64,000 nucleotides of DNA, from NCBI RefSeq assembly GCF_023639785.1, contig NZ_CP098325.1, positions 1,860,001 to 1,924,000 of the forward strand, written 5' to 3'. Shown piece after piece: positions 56,412-64,000 of this stretch (its first letter is position 1; the number at the start of each line of letters is the position of its first letter). Made by a program: the position numbers and the translations under genes. The stretch comes from Leclercia adecarboxylata (GTDB lineage: Bacteria; Pseudomonadota; Gammaproteobacteria; Enterobacterales; Enterobacteriaceae). The notes under the pieces were generated by a model. The model was not told where the DNA came from, ran no database searches, and was given only the letters and a program-made list of their open reading frames with translations.

Positions 56412-56430
56412 CCGGCGGTATTACCGCCGG
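56412..56430 (+). repeat. Intercistronic hairpin chbR-chbF
   Basis: CCGGCGGTA-T-TACCGCCGG, perfect, directly after the chbR stop and without T-run. It is followed by an 80-base leader before chbF. Confidence 0.75.
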
Positions 56431-56511
56431 GAATATCTATTTAAATGATTGCCCAAAATAAGTGGGACGGGATCGCTATACTCAAATGGCGGATCGCCAA
56501 GGGAGAATATT

Positions 56512-57867
56512 ATGCAAAAGAAACTTAAAGTAGTAACCATCGGCGGCGGAAGCAGCTATACCCCGGAATTACTGGAAGGCTTCCTCAAGCGTTATCATGA
56601 ACTGCCGGTCAGCGAATTGTGGCTGGTTGACGTGGCCGAGGGCCAGGAGAAGCTGGATATTATTTTTGACCTGTGCCAGCGCATGGTGAAAAAAGCGGGC
56701 GTGCCGATGACCGTGCATAAAACCCTCGATCGCCGTCAGGCGCTGAAGGATGCCGATTTCGTCACTACCCAGCTGCGCGTTGGCCAGCTGAAGGCCCGCG
56801 AACTGGATGAGCGTATTCCGCTGAGCTACGGCTATCTGGGCCAGGAGACCAACGGGGCAGGCGGCCTGTTCAAAGGGTTACGCACCATTCCGGTGGTGTT
56901 CGACATCATTAAAGACGTGCAGGAGATCTGCCCCAAAGCCTGGGTTATCAACTTCACAAATCCGGCCGGGATGGTGACTGAAGCGGTCTACCGCCACACC
57001 AGTTTCAAACGCTTTATCGGCGTCTGCAATATTCCCATCGGCATGAAGATGTTTATTCGCGACGTGCTGGCCCTGACCGACAACGACGAGCTTTCCATCG
57101 ATCTGTTTGGTCTGAACCACATGGTCTTTATTAAAGACGTGCTGGTCAACGGCAAGTCACGCTTTGCGGAGTTGCTTGACGGCGTGGCGAGCGGCACCCT
57201 GAAAGCAAGCTCGGTGAAGAACATTTTCGACCTGCCGTTCAGCGAAGGGCTGATCCGCTCCCTGAACCTGCTGCCGTGCTCTTATCTGCTTTATTACTTC
57301 AAGCTGAAAGAGATGCTGGCGATAGAGATGGGCGAGTACTACAAAGGCGGCGCCCGCGCGCAGGTCGTACAGAAAGTCGAAAAACAGCTGTTCGATCTCT
57401 ATAAGAATCCGGATCTGAACGTCAAGCCGAAGGAGCTGGAGCAGCGCGGCGGGGCCTATTACTCCGACGCCGCCTGCGAAGTGATCAACGCCATCTACAA
57501 CGACAAGCAGGCGGAACACTACGTCAACGTGCCGCACCACGGCCACATTGATAATATTCCGGCTGACTGGGCGGTGGAGATGACCTGCATTCTGGGCCGC
57601 GACGGCGCGAAGCCGCATCCGCGTCTGACCCATTTCGATGACAAAGTGATGGGCCTCATCCACACCATCAAAGGCTTTGAGGTGGCGGCAAGCCAGGCGG
57701 CCATTAGCGGCGAGCTGAACGACGTGCTGCTGGCGCTGAACCTGAGCCCGCTGGTACAGTCCGATCGCGATGCCGAGAAGCTGGCACGCGACCTGATTCT
57801 GGCCCATGAAAAATGGCTGCCGAACTTTGCTGCTACTGTTGATAAACTCAAAAGCGAGCAGCACTAA
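56512..57867 (+). CDS. chbF: 6-phospho-chitobiosidase ChbF (GH4)
   Basis: A 451-residue cytosolic family 4 glycosidase that cleaves the phosphorylated, mono-deacetylated chitobiose by an NAD+- and metal-dependent mechanism. Rossmann start [20 protein letters not shown], metal ligands Cys in GVCNIPIGM and His in LFGLNHMVF, and the [16 protein letters not shown] stretch. I used ATG 56512, eight bases after GGGAGA; the frame from 56449 has no such site. chbG follows after 11 bases. Confidence 0.97.
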   Translation: MQKKLKVVTIGGGSSYTPELLEGFLKRYHELPVSELWLVDVAEGQEKLDIIFDLCQRMVKKAGVPMTVHKTLDRRQALKDADFVTTQLRVGQLKARELDERIPLSYGYLGQETNGAGGLFKGLRTIPVVFDIIKDVQEICPKAWVINFTNPAGMVTEAVYRHTSFKRFIGVCNIPIGMKMFIRDVLALTDNDELSIDLFGLNHMVFIKDVLVNGKSRFAELLDGVASGTLKASSVKNIFDLPFSEGLIRSLNLLPCSYLLYYFKLKEMLAIEMGEYYKGGARAQVVQKVEKQLFDLYKNPDLNVKPKELEQRGGAYYSDAACEVINAIYNDKQAEHYVNVPHHGHIDNIPADWAVEMTCILGRDGAKPHPRLTHFDDKVMGLIHTIKGFEVAASQAAISGELNDVLLALNLSPLVQSDRDAEKLARDLILAHEKWLPNFAATVDKLKSEQH

Positions 57868-57878
57868 GAGGGATCGCT

Positions 57879-58634
57879 ATGGAATATCTGCTGATCGTCA
57901 ATGCCGATGATTTTGGCCTGTCAAAAGGGCAGAACTACGGCATCGTGGAAGCCTGTCGGCACGGTGTGGTGACCTCCACCACCGCGATGGTTAATGGCGA
58001 TGCCATTGAGCACGCCGCCGTCCTCAGCCGGGATCTGCCTGAGCTGGGGGTGGGCATGCACTTTGTGCTGACCCTCGGCATGCCGCTGACTTCCATGCCC
58101 GGGCTAACGCGTGACGGCGTGCTGGGCAAGTGGATCTGGGAGATGGCAGAGCAGGGGACACTGCCGCTGGAGGAGATTGCCCGCGAGCTGGACTGTCAGT
58201 TCAATCGCTTCGTCGATCTCTTCGGGCGCGAGCCGACCCATATCGACAGCCATCACCATGTGCATATGATCCCGGCCATCTTCCCGCTGGTGGCCGAATT
58301 TGCCCGCCGCAAAGGGGTGGCATTACGGGTGGATCGTCAGGTTGAAGGGATCGAGCCGGATGCCTTGTTGCCGCCGACGTCCGACGGTTTCAGTAGCGCA
58401 TTCTATGGAGATGAAATCAGTGAAGCGCTGTTTTTGAGCGTGCTGGACAGGTCACTACAGCAGGGAGAGCGATCGCTGGAGGTGATGGCGCATCCGGCTT
58501 TTGTTGACGCCACCATCCGTAAAAGCGCCTACTGCTGGCCGCGGCTAACGGAGCTGGACGTGCTCACCTCGACGTCGCTGAAATATGCCATTGCCGAGCG
58601 TGGGTACCGGTTGGGGACGTTCAGGGATCTGTGA
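57879..58634 (+). CDS. chbG: Chitooligosaccharide deacetylase ChbG
   Basis: A 251-residue YdjC-family deacetylase that removes one acetyl group from chitobiose-6-phosphate, needed for both ChbR induction and ChbF cleavage in E. coli. The metal site uses NADDFGLS (Asp) and [12 protein letters not shown] (His pair). The end [19 protein letters not shown] is conserved. ATG 57879 follows GAGGGAT. It is the last gene of the operon; a REP pair, not a clear terminator, follows. Confidence 0.96.
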   Translation: MEYLLIVNADDFGLSKGQNYGIVEACRHGVVTSTTAMVNGDAIEHAAVLSRDLPELGVGMHFVLTLGMPLTSMPGLTRDGVLGKWIWEMAEQGTLPLEEIARELDCQFNRFVDLFGREPTHIDSHHHVHMIPAIFPLVAEFARRKGVALRVDRQVEGIEPDALLPPTSDGFSSAFYGDEISEALFLSVLDRSLQQGERSLEVMAHPAFVDATIRKSAYCWPRLTELDVLTSTSLKYAIAERGYRLGTFRDL

Positions 58635-58640
58635 GGAAAT

Positions 58641-58714
58641 GCCGGGTGGCGCTTGCGCTTACCCGGCCTGCAAAATCACGTAAATTGCCGGGTAAGGCGT
58701 AGCCGCCACCCGGC
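58641..58714. repeat. BIME: two REP elements between chbG and katE
   Basis: GCCGGGTGGCGCTTGCGC...ACCCGGCCTGC and GCCGGGTAAGGCG...CGCCACCCGGC in opposite orientation, between two convergent genes. Confidence 0.92.
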
Positions 58715-58720
58715 TCTGTT

Positions 58721-60979
58721 TTACGCCGGAATGGCCGCAATCTTACTGCTGCGCGACCACACCCGGTGGGCCGCCATCAGCAGCGTCAGCTCATCCATAA
58801 ACGCCCCAGCGGCAGTATCGCCCTCGATAATCCCTTCCTCGCCCTGATCCGCCACCTTCAGCAGCGGCTTGAACTGACGGGCATCGCCGGCCAGCGCAAT
58901 GGGCTTGAGGTGCTTATACGCCTCCATCAGGTAGTAGGCCGCATCGCCGTTGGTGAGCAGGCTCTGAATATCGCCGCACGGTACCACCACCGCATCTACG
59001 GTCAGCGACGGGGAACCGGCAAAGGTCGCCGCCACCGGCAGAACCGAGCCGTCATCGGCGGTCACTTCGCCCATTCGCGAGTACAGCAACTTCGCATGCA
59101 CGCCTTTCGCCTTCAGCGCCTGGAGTACCGCCAGCACATCGCTGGCACGCGGGGTATCGTTCAGCAAGACGGCCACCACGCGACCTTTGATATCGCCCCC
59201 CGGAACGGCATACAGACTCAGCGACGGATCCTTTTTCACGCCGTTAACATCCTGCGGCGGAGCCAGGTTGCGCTGCTCGTCGGTAAGGGTGATACCCAGA
59301 TTGTCCGCCACGCCCTGGGCCAGGGTGATATCAATATGCGCCAGCTGATCGACCACCCGCTCGCGGATATAGGCGCGCACCACTTTGCTCAACTCAAAGC
59401 TGAAGGCACCGATAATATGTTCCTGCTCCACCGGCGTCTGGCTGTGCCAGAACAGGCGTGGGTGGGCGTAATATTCAGCGAAAGAGGGGCTGCGCTCGCG
59501 GATTTTTGTCCCTTCCACGCGCTCCTGGTACGACTCAAAGCCGCCACGTTTTGGCCCCGGTGGGGTTTCGCGCGGCCAGTTGTCGTTGATCGAGTTCGGC
59601 TCGTAGTTTGCCGGGTTGGTATCGATCTCCATGCGGTGCATCCCGTCCCGCTGGAAGTTGTGGTACGGACAGGTCGGCCTGTTGATCGGGATTTCGTGGA
59701 AGTTAGGCCCGCCCAGACGGCTGATCTGCGTATCGGTGTAGGAGAACAGACGCCCCTGCAGCAGTGGGTCGTTGGTGAAATCCAGCCCCGGAACGATATG
59801 CCCGGGGTGGAAGGCGGCCTGTTCGTTCTCGGCAAAGAAGTTGTCCGGGTTACGGTTGAGCACCATTTTGCCCACCAGCTGCACCGGTACCAGCTCCTCA
59901 GGGATCAGCTTGGTCGGGTCGAGAATATCGAAATCGAATTTGAACTCGTCCTCTTCCGGGATCAGCTGGAAACCGAGCTCAAATTCCGGGAAGTCGCCCG
60001 CTTCAATGGATTCCCACAGGTCGCGGCGGTGGAAGTCCGGATCGCGCCCGGTGAGCTTCTGCGCTTCATCCCATACCAGCGAGGCTTTACCGGCCACCGG
60101 CTTCCAGTGGAAGCGCACAAAGGTGGCTTTGCCTTCAGCATTGATCAGACGGAAGGTATGGATGCCAAAGCCTTCCATGGTGCGATAGCTGCGTGGAATA
60201 CCGCGGTCGGACATCGCCCAGATCACGTTATGCAGGGTTTCCGGCTGCAGGGAGACATAATCCCAGAAGGTGTCGTGTGCGCTCTGGCCCTGCGGGATAG
60301 CCCAGTGAGGCTCCGGTTTTACCGCATGTACAAAATCGGGGAACTTGTGTGCGTCCTGAATAAAGAAGATCGGTGTATTGTTGCCCACCAGATCAAAAAT
60401 GCCCTCTTCGGTGTAAAACTTGGTGGCGAAGCCACGAATATCACGCACCGTATCGGCGGAGCCTGCGCCGCCCTGTACCGTAGAGAAACGAACAAAGACC
60501 GGGGTAATTTTATCCGGGTCGGAGAGGAAATCGGCTTTAGTCAAATCGCTCAGACTTTTATAAGGCTGAAAATAGCCGTGCGCGGCCGAACCGCGGGCGT
60601 GGACGATGCGCTCCGGGATGCGCTCATGGTCAAAGTGGGTGATCTTCTCCCGCAGAATAAAGTCTTCCAGCAGGGTTGGGCCACGCGTTCCGGCGCGCAA
60701 AGAGTTTTGATCGTCACTGATGCGCACCCCCTGGTTAGTGGTCAGGGGGACGTTTTCGCCGCCCTTGCGGACCTCCTCCAGCGCATTGAGTTTCTGGTTG
60801 CCGGTATCGGGTGCCTTCAGGCTACCTGGCGCTGTAGGTTCCTGACCCGGTGGCGTAGGAACCGGGCTGGCGCGGTGTGAACCATCCGCCGGGGCCAGCG
60901 AGTCCATTCCTGGCTGTGCTTCATGAGCGTCGTGAAGCGGGGACTGTTCGGGTTTATGCGTGTTATCTTTTTTCGACAT
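58721..60979 (-). CDS. katE: Catalase HPII
   Basis: A large-subunit heme catalase of 752 residues (K-12: 753). The N-terminal 80 residues are an extended arm rich in Pro and Gly; the heme domain has catalytic His in [12 protein letters not shown], Asn in [11 protein letters not shown] and heme-ligand Tyr in [15 protein letters not shown]-terminal flavodoxin-like domain follows from about residue 595 ([20 protein letters not shown]). ATG 60979 has AGGAGA upstream. In E. coli it is sigma-S dependent and active in stationary phase. An antisense frame of 704 codons spans it but is a shadow. Confidence 0.98.
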   Translation of the reverse strand: MSKKDNTHKPEQSPLHDAHEAQPGMDSLAPADGSHRASPVPTPPGQEPTAPGSLKAPDTGNQKLNALEEVRKGGENVPLTTNQGVRISDDQNSLRAGTRGPTLLEDFILREKITHFDHERIPERIVHARGSAAHGYFQPYKSLSDLTKADFLSDPDKITPVFVRFSTVQGGAGSADTVRDIRGFATKFYTEEGIFDLVGNNTPIFFIQDAHKFPDFVHAVKPEPHWAIPQGQSAHDTFWDYVSLQPETLHNVIWAMSDRGIPRSYRTMEGFGIHTFRLINAEGKATFVRFHWKPVAGKASLVWDEAQKLTGRDPDFHRRDLWESIEAGDFPEFELGFQLIPEEDEFKFDFDILDPTKLIPEELVPVQLVGKMVLNRNPDNFFAENEQAAFHPGHIVPGLDFTNDPLLQGRLFSYTDTQISRLGGPNFHEIPINRPTCPYHNFQRDGMHRMEIDTNPANYEPNSINDNWPRETPPGPKRGGFESYQERVEGTKIRERSPSFAEYYAHPRLFWHSQTPVEQEHIIGAFSFELSKVVRAYIRERVVDQLAHIDITLAQGVADNLGITLTDEQRNLAPPQDVNGVKKDPSLSLYAVPGGDIKGRVVAVLLNDTPRASDVLAVLQALKAKGVHAKLLYSRMGEVTADDGSVLPVAATFAGSPSLTVDAVVVPCGDIQSLLTNGDAAYYLMEAYKHLKPIALAGDARQFKPLLKVADQGEEGIIEGDTAAGAFMDELTLLMAAHRVWSRSSKIAAIPA

Positions 60980-61190
60980 TGCACTCGTCTCCTGTTTTCA
61001 TCGCTGAAACGCGGTCGTATTTGCCTTAAAACCCAATAACTATAGAACATTAAGGGTTATGAGCCGGGTGAAAACCTGTTTTCTTACTGCGCTCAGGCTT
61101 CCGGTGGCACGTGAGGCGCGACGCAGGAGGGGCAATCGGCTATGATAGGAATTTGCTGATTTTTGAGTTTGTTTAGTGAACCCGCTGCTT

Positions 61191-61430
61191 ATGAAACCTC
61201 TTCGCCAACAAAATCGTCCCGTTATTAGTTACCAGCCCCGGGTTGAACCCGCGCCGCCCGAACATGCCACTAAAATGGATGGCTTTCGTGACGTCTGGCT
61301 GTTACGCGGCAAATATGTGGCCTTCGTGCTGATCGGCGAACGTTTTCGTCGTTCTCCGGCGTTTACTGTGCCTGAGTCGGCTCAGCGCTGGGCGATCCAG
61401 GTTCGTCAGGATGAAGATGTTGAGGATTAA
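61191..61430 (+). CDS. cedA: Cell division activator CedA
   Basis: A 79-residue DNA-binding protein (K-12: 80) that counteracts division inhibition in dnaA(cos) cells and binds RNA polymerase. It starts MKPLRQQNRPVISYQPRVEP; the core FRDVWLLRGKYVAFVLIGE is a three-stranded sheet, and FTVPESAQRWAIQVRQ the helix. I prefer ATG 61191, which aligns with K-12; a GTG five codons earlier is in frame and neither has a strong ribosome-binding site. Divergent from katE; convergent with tcyP across a shared terminator. Confidence 0.93.
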   Translation: MKPLRQQNRPVISYQPRVEPAPPEHATKMDGFRDVWLLRGKYVAFVLIGERFRRSPAFTVPESAQRWAIQVRQDEDVED

Positions 61431-61440
61431 GAGACATAAA

Positions 61441-61474
61441 AAAACCGCCGTCATTGCTGAAGGCGGTTTTTTTT
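61441..61474. terminator. Bidirectional terminator cedA/tcyP
   Basis: AAAACCGCC (61441-61449) pairs with GGCGGTTTT (61462-61470), flanked by A and T runs on both sides. Confidence 0.92.
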
Positions 61475-61488
61475 AGCAGAGGAAGCGA

Positions 61489-62880
61489 TTAACGGTGCGC
61501 GAGTTCCGCGTCGTCTTCACTTTCCAGAACGGCTTTATCGGTCTGCTTCAGCCACTGGCTGGTCAGCGTTCCCGCCGTCATGGAGCCGCTGACGTTCAGC
61601 GCGGTACGACCCATGTCGATCAGCGGTTCAACGGAGATCAGCAGTGCCACCAGCGTCACCGGCAGACCCAGCGCAGGCAGAACAATCAGCGCGGCGAAGG
61701 TCGCGCCGCCGCCCACACCGGCTACACCGGCAGAGCTTACGGTCACAATCCCGACCAGGGTCGCAATCCACATCGGATCCAGGGGGTTAATCCCCACGGT
61801 TGGCGCGACCATCACCGCCAGCATGGCCGGGTAGAGACCTGCACAACCGTTCTGGCCAATGGTGGCACCGAAGGAGGCGGAGAAGCTGGCGATCGATTCC
61901 GGCACGCCCAGACGACGGGTCTGCGCTTCCACGTTCAGCGGAATGGACGCTGCGCTGGAGCGGCTGGTAAAGGCGAAGGTCAGCACCGGCCACACTTTGC
62001 GGAAGTATTTCAGCGGGCTTACGCCATTCACGCCCAGCAGGATTGCGTGGACCACAAACATAATGCCCAGGCCCAGGTAAGATGCAACCACGAAGCTACC
62101 CAGCTTAATGATGTCCTGCAGGTTTGAGCCTGCAACCACTTTGGTCATCAGCGCCAGTACGCCGTACGGGGTCAGCTGCATCACCAGACGCACCAGCTTC
62201 ATCACCCAGCTCTGCAGGGTATCGATGGCGGTCAGTACGCGCTGGCCTTTCGGGGCGTCATCTTTCAGCAGCTTCAGTGCAGCCACGCCGAGGAAGGCGG
62301 CAAAAATCACCACGCTGATGATGGACGTCGGGTTTGCACCGGTCAGGTCGGCAAACGGATTTTTAGGGATAAAGGAGAGCAGCATCTGCGGAACGGTCAG
62401 ATCCGCCACTTTACCCGCATAGTTGGTCTCGATGGCGGTCAGGCGCGCGGTTTCCGCGGTGCCCTGCACCAGACCTTCTGCCGTCAGGCCAAACAGGTTG
62501 GTCACCAGCACGCCGACCAGCGCCGCGATAAGCGTGGTAAACAGCAGTGTACCTATGGTCAGAAAGCTGATTTTGCCCAGCTGTGAGGCGTTATGCAGAC
62601 GGGCTACCGCGCTCAGAATAGAGGCGAAGACCAGTGGCATGACGATCATCTGCAGCAGCTGCACATAGCCGTTGCCGACCACGTTAAACCACTGGATAGA
62701 CTCTTTCAGCACCGGGTTGCTGGCACCGTAAATGGCCTGCAGCGCCAGGCCAAACACCACGCCCATGACCAGACCGACCAGAACCTTTTTGGCCAGGCTC
62801 CACTGTTTGTGGCGCGACTGCGCCAGCAACAGCAGTAAGCCGACGAACACCACGATGTTCGCGATTAATGGAAAATTCAT
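61489..62880 (-). CDS. tcyP: L-cystine/sulfocysteine symporter TcyP (YdjN)
   Basis: A 463-residue inner-membrane carrier of the dicarboxylate/amino acid:cation symporter (DAACS) family, the same length as E. coli YdjN, which imports cystine. Signatures are [18 protein letters not shown] (family motif), the hairpin [22 protein letters not shown], and [22 protein letters not shown]. About eight spans plus two re-entrant loops. The tail is polar and acidic ([16 protein letters not shown]). In E. coli it belongs to the CysB regulon; I do not see the site. Confidence 0.96.
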   Translation of the reverse strand: MNFPLIANIVVFVGLLLLLAQSRHKQWSLAKKVLVGLVMGVVFGLALQAIYGASNPVLKESIQWFNVVGNGYVQLLQMIVMPLVFASILSAVARLHNASQLGKISFLTIGTLLFTTLIAALVGVLVTNLFGLTAEGLVQGTAETARLTAIETNYAGKVADLTVPQMLLSFIPKNPFADLTGANPTSIISVVIFAAFLGVAALKLLKDDAPKGQRVLTAIDTLQSWVMKLVRLVMQLTPYGVLALMTKVVAGSNLQDIIKLGSFVVASYLGLGIMFVVHAILLGVNGVSPLKYFRKVWPVLTFAFTSRSSAASIPLNVEAQTRRLGVPESIASFSASFGATIGQNGCAGLYPAMLAVMVAPTVGINPLDPMWIATLVGIVTVSSAGVAGVGGGATFAALIVLPALGLPVTLVALLISVEPLIDMGRTALNVSGSMTAGTLTSQWLKQTDKAVLESEDDAELAHR

Positions 62881-63009
62881 CCCCGTTCTCCTGATTTAAT
62901 ATCAGATCGGTATCAATCCGACCTTGTTGGCGCAAGGTTATCAGAAGTGTGATCCCGCTGCTTATATCCAAATGGAATGGGTTATTCCAAACGCGCTAAT
63001 TTTGTCTGA

Positions 63010-63600
63010 TTAGCGCTCAATCTGATGATGGATAAAGCGGTTGAACTGAAATTGCAGCGAATTAATCATGTGTGAGGACCAGCGTACGGCGCCGTTTTCC
63101 GGTAACGTCTGGGGCATCCACACCGCCCAGGCGAACAGCGCCATGCACAGGGCACGCTCCAGCTGGTTACCTTTTTGTGGCCGGAGGATCGGCAGACGAA
63201 AACGCCATCGGCAGGGCCACAGCAGGGGAACGCCGGCCGGCGTCAGCATGTCGGCCAGAATATGGCTCAGATACCCCAGCACCATCCCCTGGATGGCGTC
63301 AGCCGGGATCAGCCAGCTGTCCGGCACTTTTAAATAGAAGAGGGTGAGGGCGGCGAACACCGCCAGCAGGCTATGGGTAAAGCCGCGATGCCCGCAGGCG
63401 CGGGCAATGGGTTTGGAGATCCACTTCAGCCGCTGCCCGAGCAGCGACTTGGGATGATCGATATCCGGCAGCAGGCAGGTCAAAACCGCCGATGGCACGA
63501 TATGCCACCAGTCACCCTGCGCCAGCACCGGTGTAAGCTCCGCGTTTTTGGCAAACACTGCGCAGGCGAGAGAAAAGAGCAGATGACCTTCCGCCGTCAT
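63010..63600 (-). CDS. ydjM: Inner-membrane metal-dependent hydrolase-like YdjM
   Basis: A 196-residue membrane protein of the YdjM/LexA-regulated family (DUF457). It begins MTAEGHLLFSLACAVFAKNA and has the conserved LLPDIDHPKSLLGQRL, HRGFTHSLLAVF and GYLSHILADMLTPAGVPLLW blocks, whose His and Asp resemble a metal hydrolase site. Its role in the SOS response is unknown. I chose ATG 63600, aligned with K-12; an in-frame start at 63612 would overlap the operator flank. A LexA-type box lies 17 bases upstream. Confidence 0.95.
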   Translation of the reverse strand: MTAEGHLLFSLACAVFAKNAELTPVLAQGDWWHIVPSAVLTCLLPDIDHPKSLLGQRLKWISKPIARACGHRGFTHSLLAVFAALTLFYLKVPDSWLIPADAIQGMVLGYLSHILADMLTPAGVPLLWPCRWRFRLPILRPQKGNQLERALCMALFAWAVWMPQTLPENGAVRWSSHMINSLQFQFNRFIHHQIER

Positions 63601-63616
63601 GATAAAACCCACTAAA

Positions 63617-63632
63617 CTGTCGATGCATCCAG
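63617..63632 (-). promoter_or_regulatory. LexA-like box of ydjM
   Basis: Plus-strand CTGTCGATGCATCCAG has CTGT-N8-CCAG; the deviating CCAG half is, as I recall, also found in the K-12 ydjM box. A nearby TATACAGTATA (63644-63654) may be a second, partial site. Confidence 0.65.
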
Positions 63633-63692
63633 TATAGGGATTTTATACAGTATACGGAAGTAGTGACGGTGTAACTCTTTGTCACAAAGCTG

Positions 63693-64000
63693 TTAACGAG
63701 CCAGCCAGCCTCCATCAACGGCCAGGGTGTAGCCGTTGACATAGTCCGACGCCGAAGAGGCCAGAAAGACTGCCGGGCCCTGAAGATCGTCCGGTGTGCC
63801 CCAGCGCCCCGCCGGGATGCGGTCGAGGATCTCTTTGCTGCGCTGTTCGTCATCCCGCAGCTGCTGGGTGTTATTGGTTGCCATATAGCCCGGCGCGATG
63901 GCATTGACGTTAATGCCGTGCTGCGCCCACTCGTTGGCGAGCAGGCGGGTGATGCCCAGGACGCCGCTCTTTGAGGCGGTATAAGAGGGGACGCGGATCC
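63693..64000 (-). CDS. kduD: 2-dehydro-3-deoxy-D-gluconate 5-dehydrogenase KduD (3' end)
   Basis: The last 102 codons of a short-chain dehydrogenase; the start is outside the window. It has the catalytic Tyr-x3-Lys in PSYTASKSGVLG, then NVNAIAPGYMATNNTQQLR and the ending DYVNGYTLAVDGGWLAR, which is close to E. coli KduD throughout. KduD reduces or oxidises the keto-deoxy sugar from pectin breakdown or hexuronate metabolism. In K-12 it lies with kduI elsewhere on the chromosome, so this is either a second copy or a rearranged location. Confidence 0.9.
   Translation of the reverse strand, partial: IRVPSYTASKSGVLGITRLLANEWAQHGINVNAIAPGYMATNNTQQLRDDEQRSKEILDRIPAGRWGTPDDLQGPAVFLASSASDYVNGYTLAVDGGWLAR

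Noticed and set aside
58766..60880. 704-codon plus-strand frame antisense to katE
   Set aside because: It shadows a complete catalase gene, has no ribosome-binding site and a His/Arg-rich composition typical of antisense frames in GC-rich genes.

Overview
The window is chromosomal DNA of a member of the Enterobacteriaceae. The backbone follows the Escherichia coli K-12 order from yeaQ through gapA, ansA, topB, the ast operon and the chb operon to katE and ydjM. Protein similarity recalled from K-12 is high but not identical. The REP-type repeats, a TonB-dependent copper receptor, a GH18 chitinase and the lack of several K-12 genes (yoaF, yeaI/J/K, ydjE-L, ydjY) suggest an Enterobacter/Lelliottia/Leclercia-like genus; this is inference, since no rRNA gene or other taxonomic marker is present.

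Layout. 0-5.8 kb: yeaQ end, the micro-proteins YoaJ and YoaK, the diguanylate cyclase dgcP, yeaO, nimR/nimT and yeaL. 6.1-8.1 kb: a copper receptor gene where K-12 carries yeaI-K. 8.2-12.7 kb: yeaG-yeaH (stress kinase and partner, behind a near-perfect sigma-54 promoter) and mipA. 12.8-20 kb: an accessory island that K-12 lacks, made of 1.1 kb of AT-rich, mostly gene-free DNA, a trimeric-autotransporter adhesin gene with a proline-rich repeat array broken by three frameshifts, two lipoproteins (one His/Asp-rich), two paralogous small exported proteins and a small membrane protein. 20-25 kb: yeaE, yeaD, gapA, msrB, yeaC and a secreted chitinase. 25-36 kb: pncA, ansA, sppA, ydjA, selD, topB, gdhA, ynjH, nudG, ynjA and ynjF. 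36-42.6 kb: ynjE, ynjDCB, a TVP38-family protein and xthA. 43-49 kb: the arginine succinyltransferase operon astCADBE. 49-53 kb: spy, ves, cho, nadE and osmE. 53-58.6 kb: chbBCARFG. 58.7-64 kb: katE, cedA, tcyP, ydjM and the end of kduD.

How the genes fit together. Chitin use is represented twice: a secreted GH18 chitinase (25 kb) and the chitobiose PTS operon (53-58 kb). Both carry a sequence complementary to the seed of the small RNA ChiX, at the chitinase ribosome-binding site and in the chbB-chbC spacer, so one sRNA could couple polymer hydrolysis to sugar uptake. Nitrogen starvation is represented by sigma-54 promoters ahead of yeaGH and astC, the latter with NtrC- and ArgR-like sites. 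Envelope stress appears as spy with BaeR- and CpxR-like boxes, and SOS as LexA boxes before cho and ydjM. The least explained part is the 13.9-19.6 kb envelope cluster. A 75-nt candidate small RNA with its own terminator lies just upstream of dgcP.
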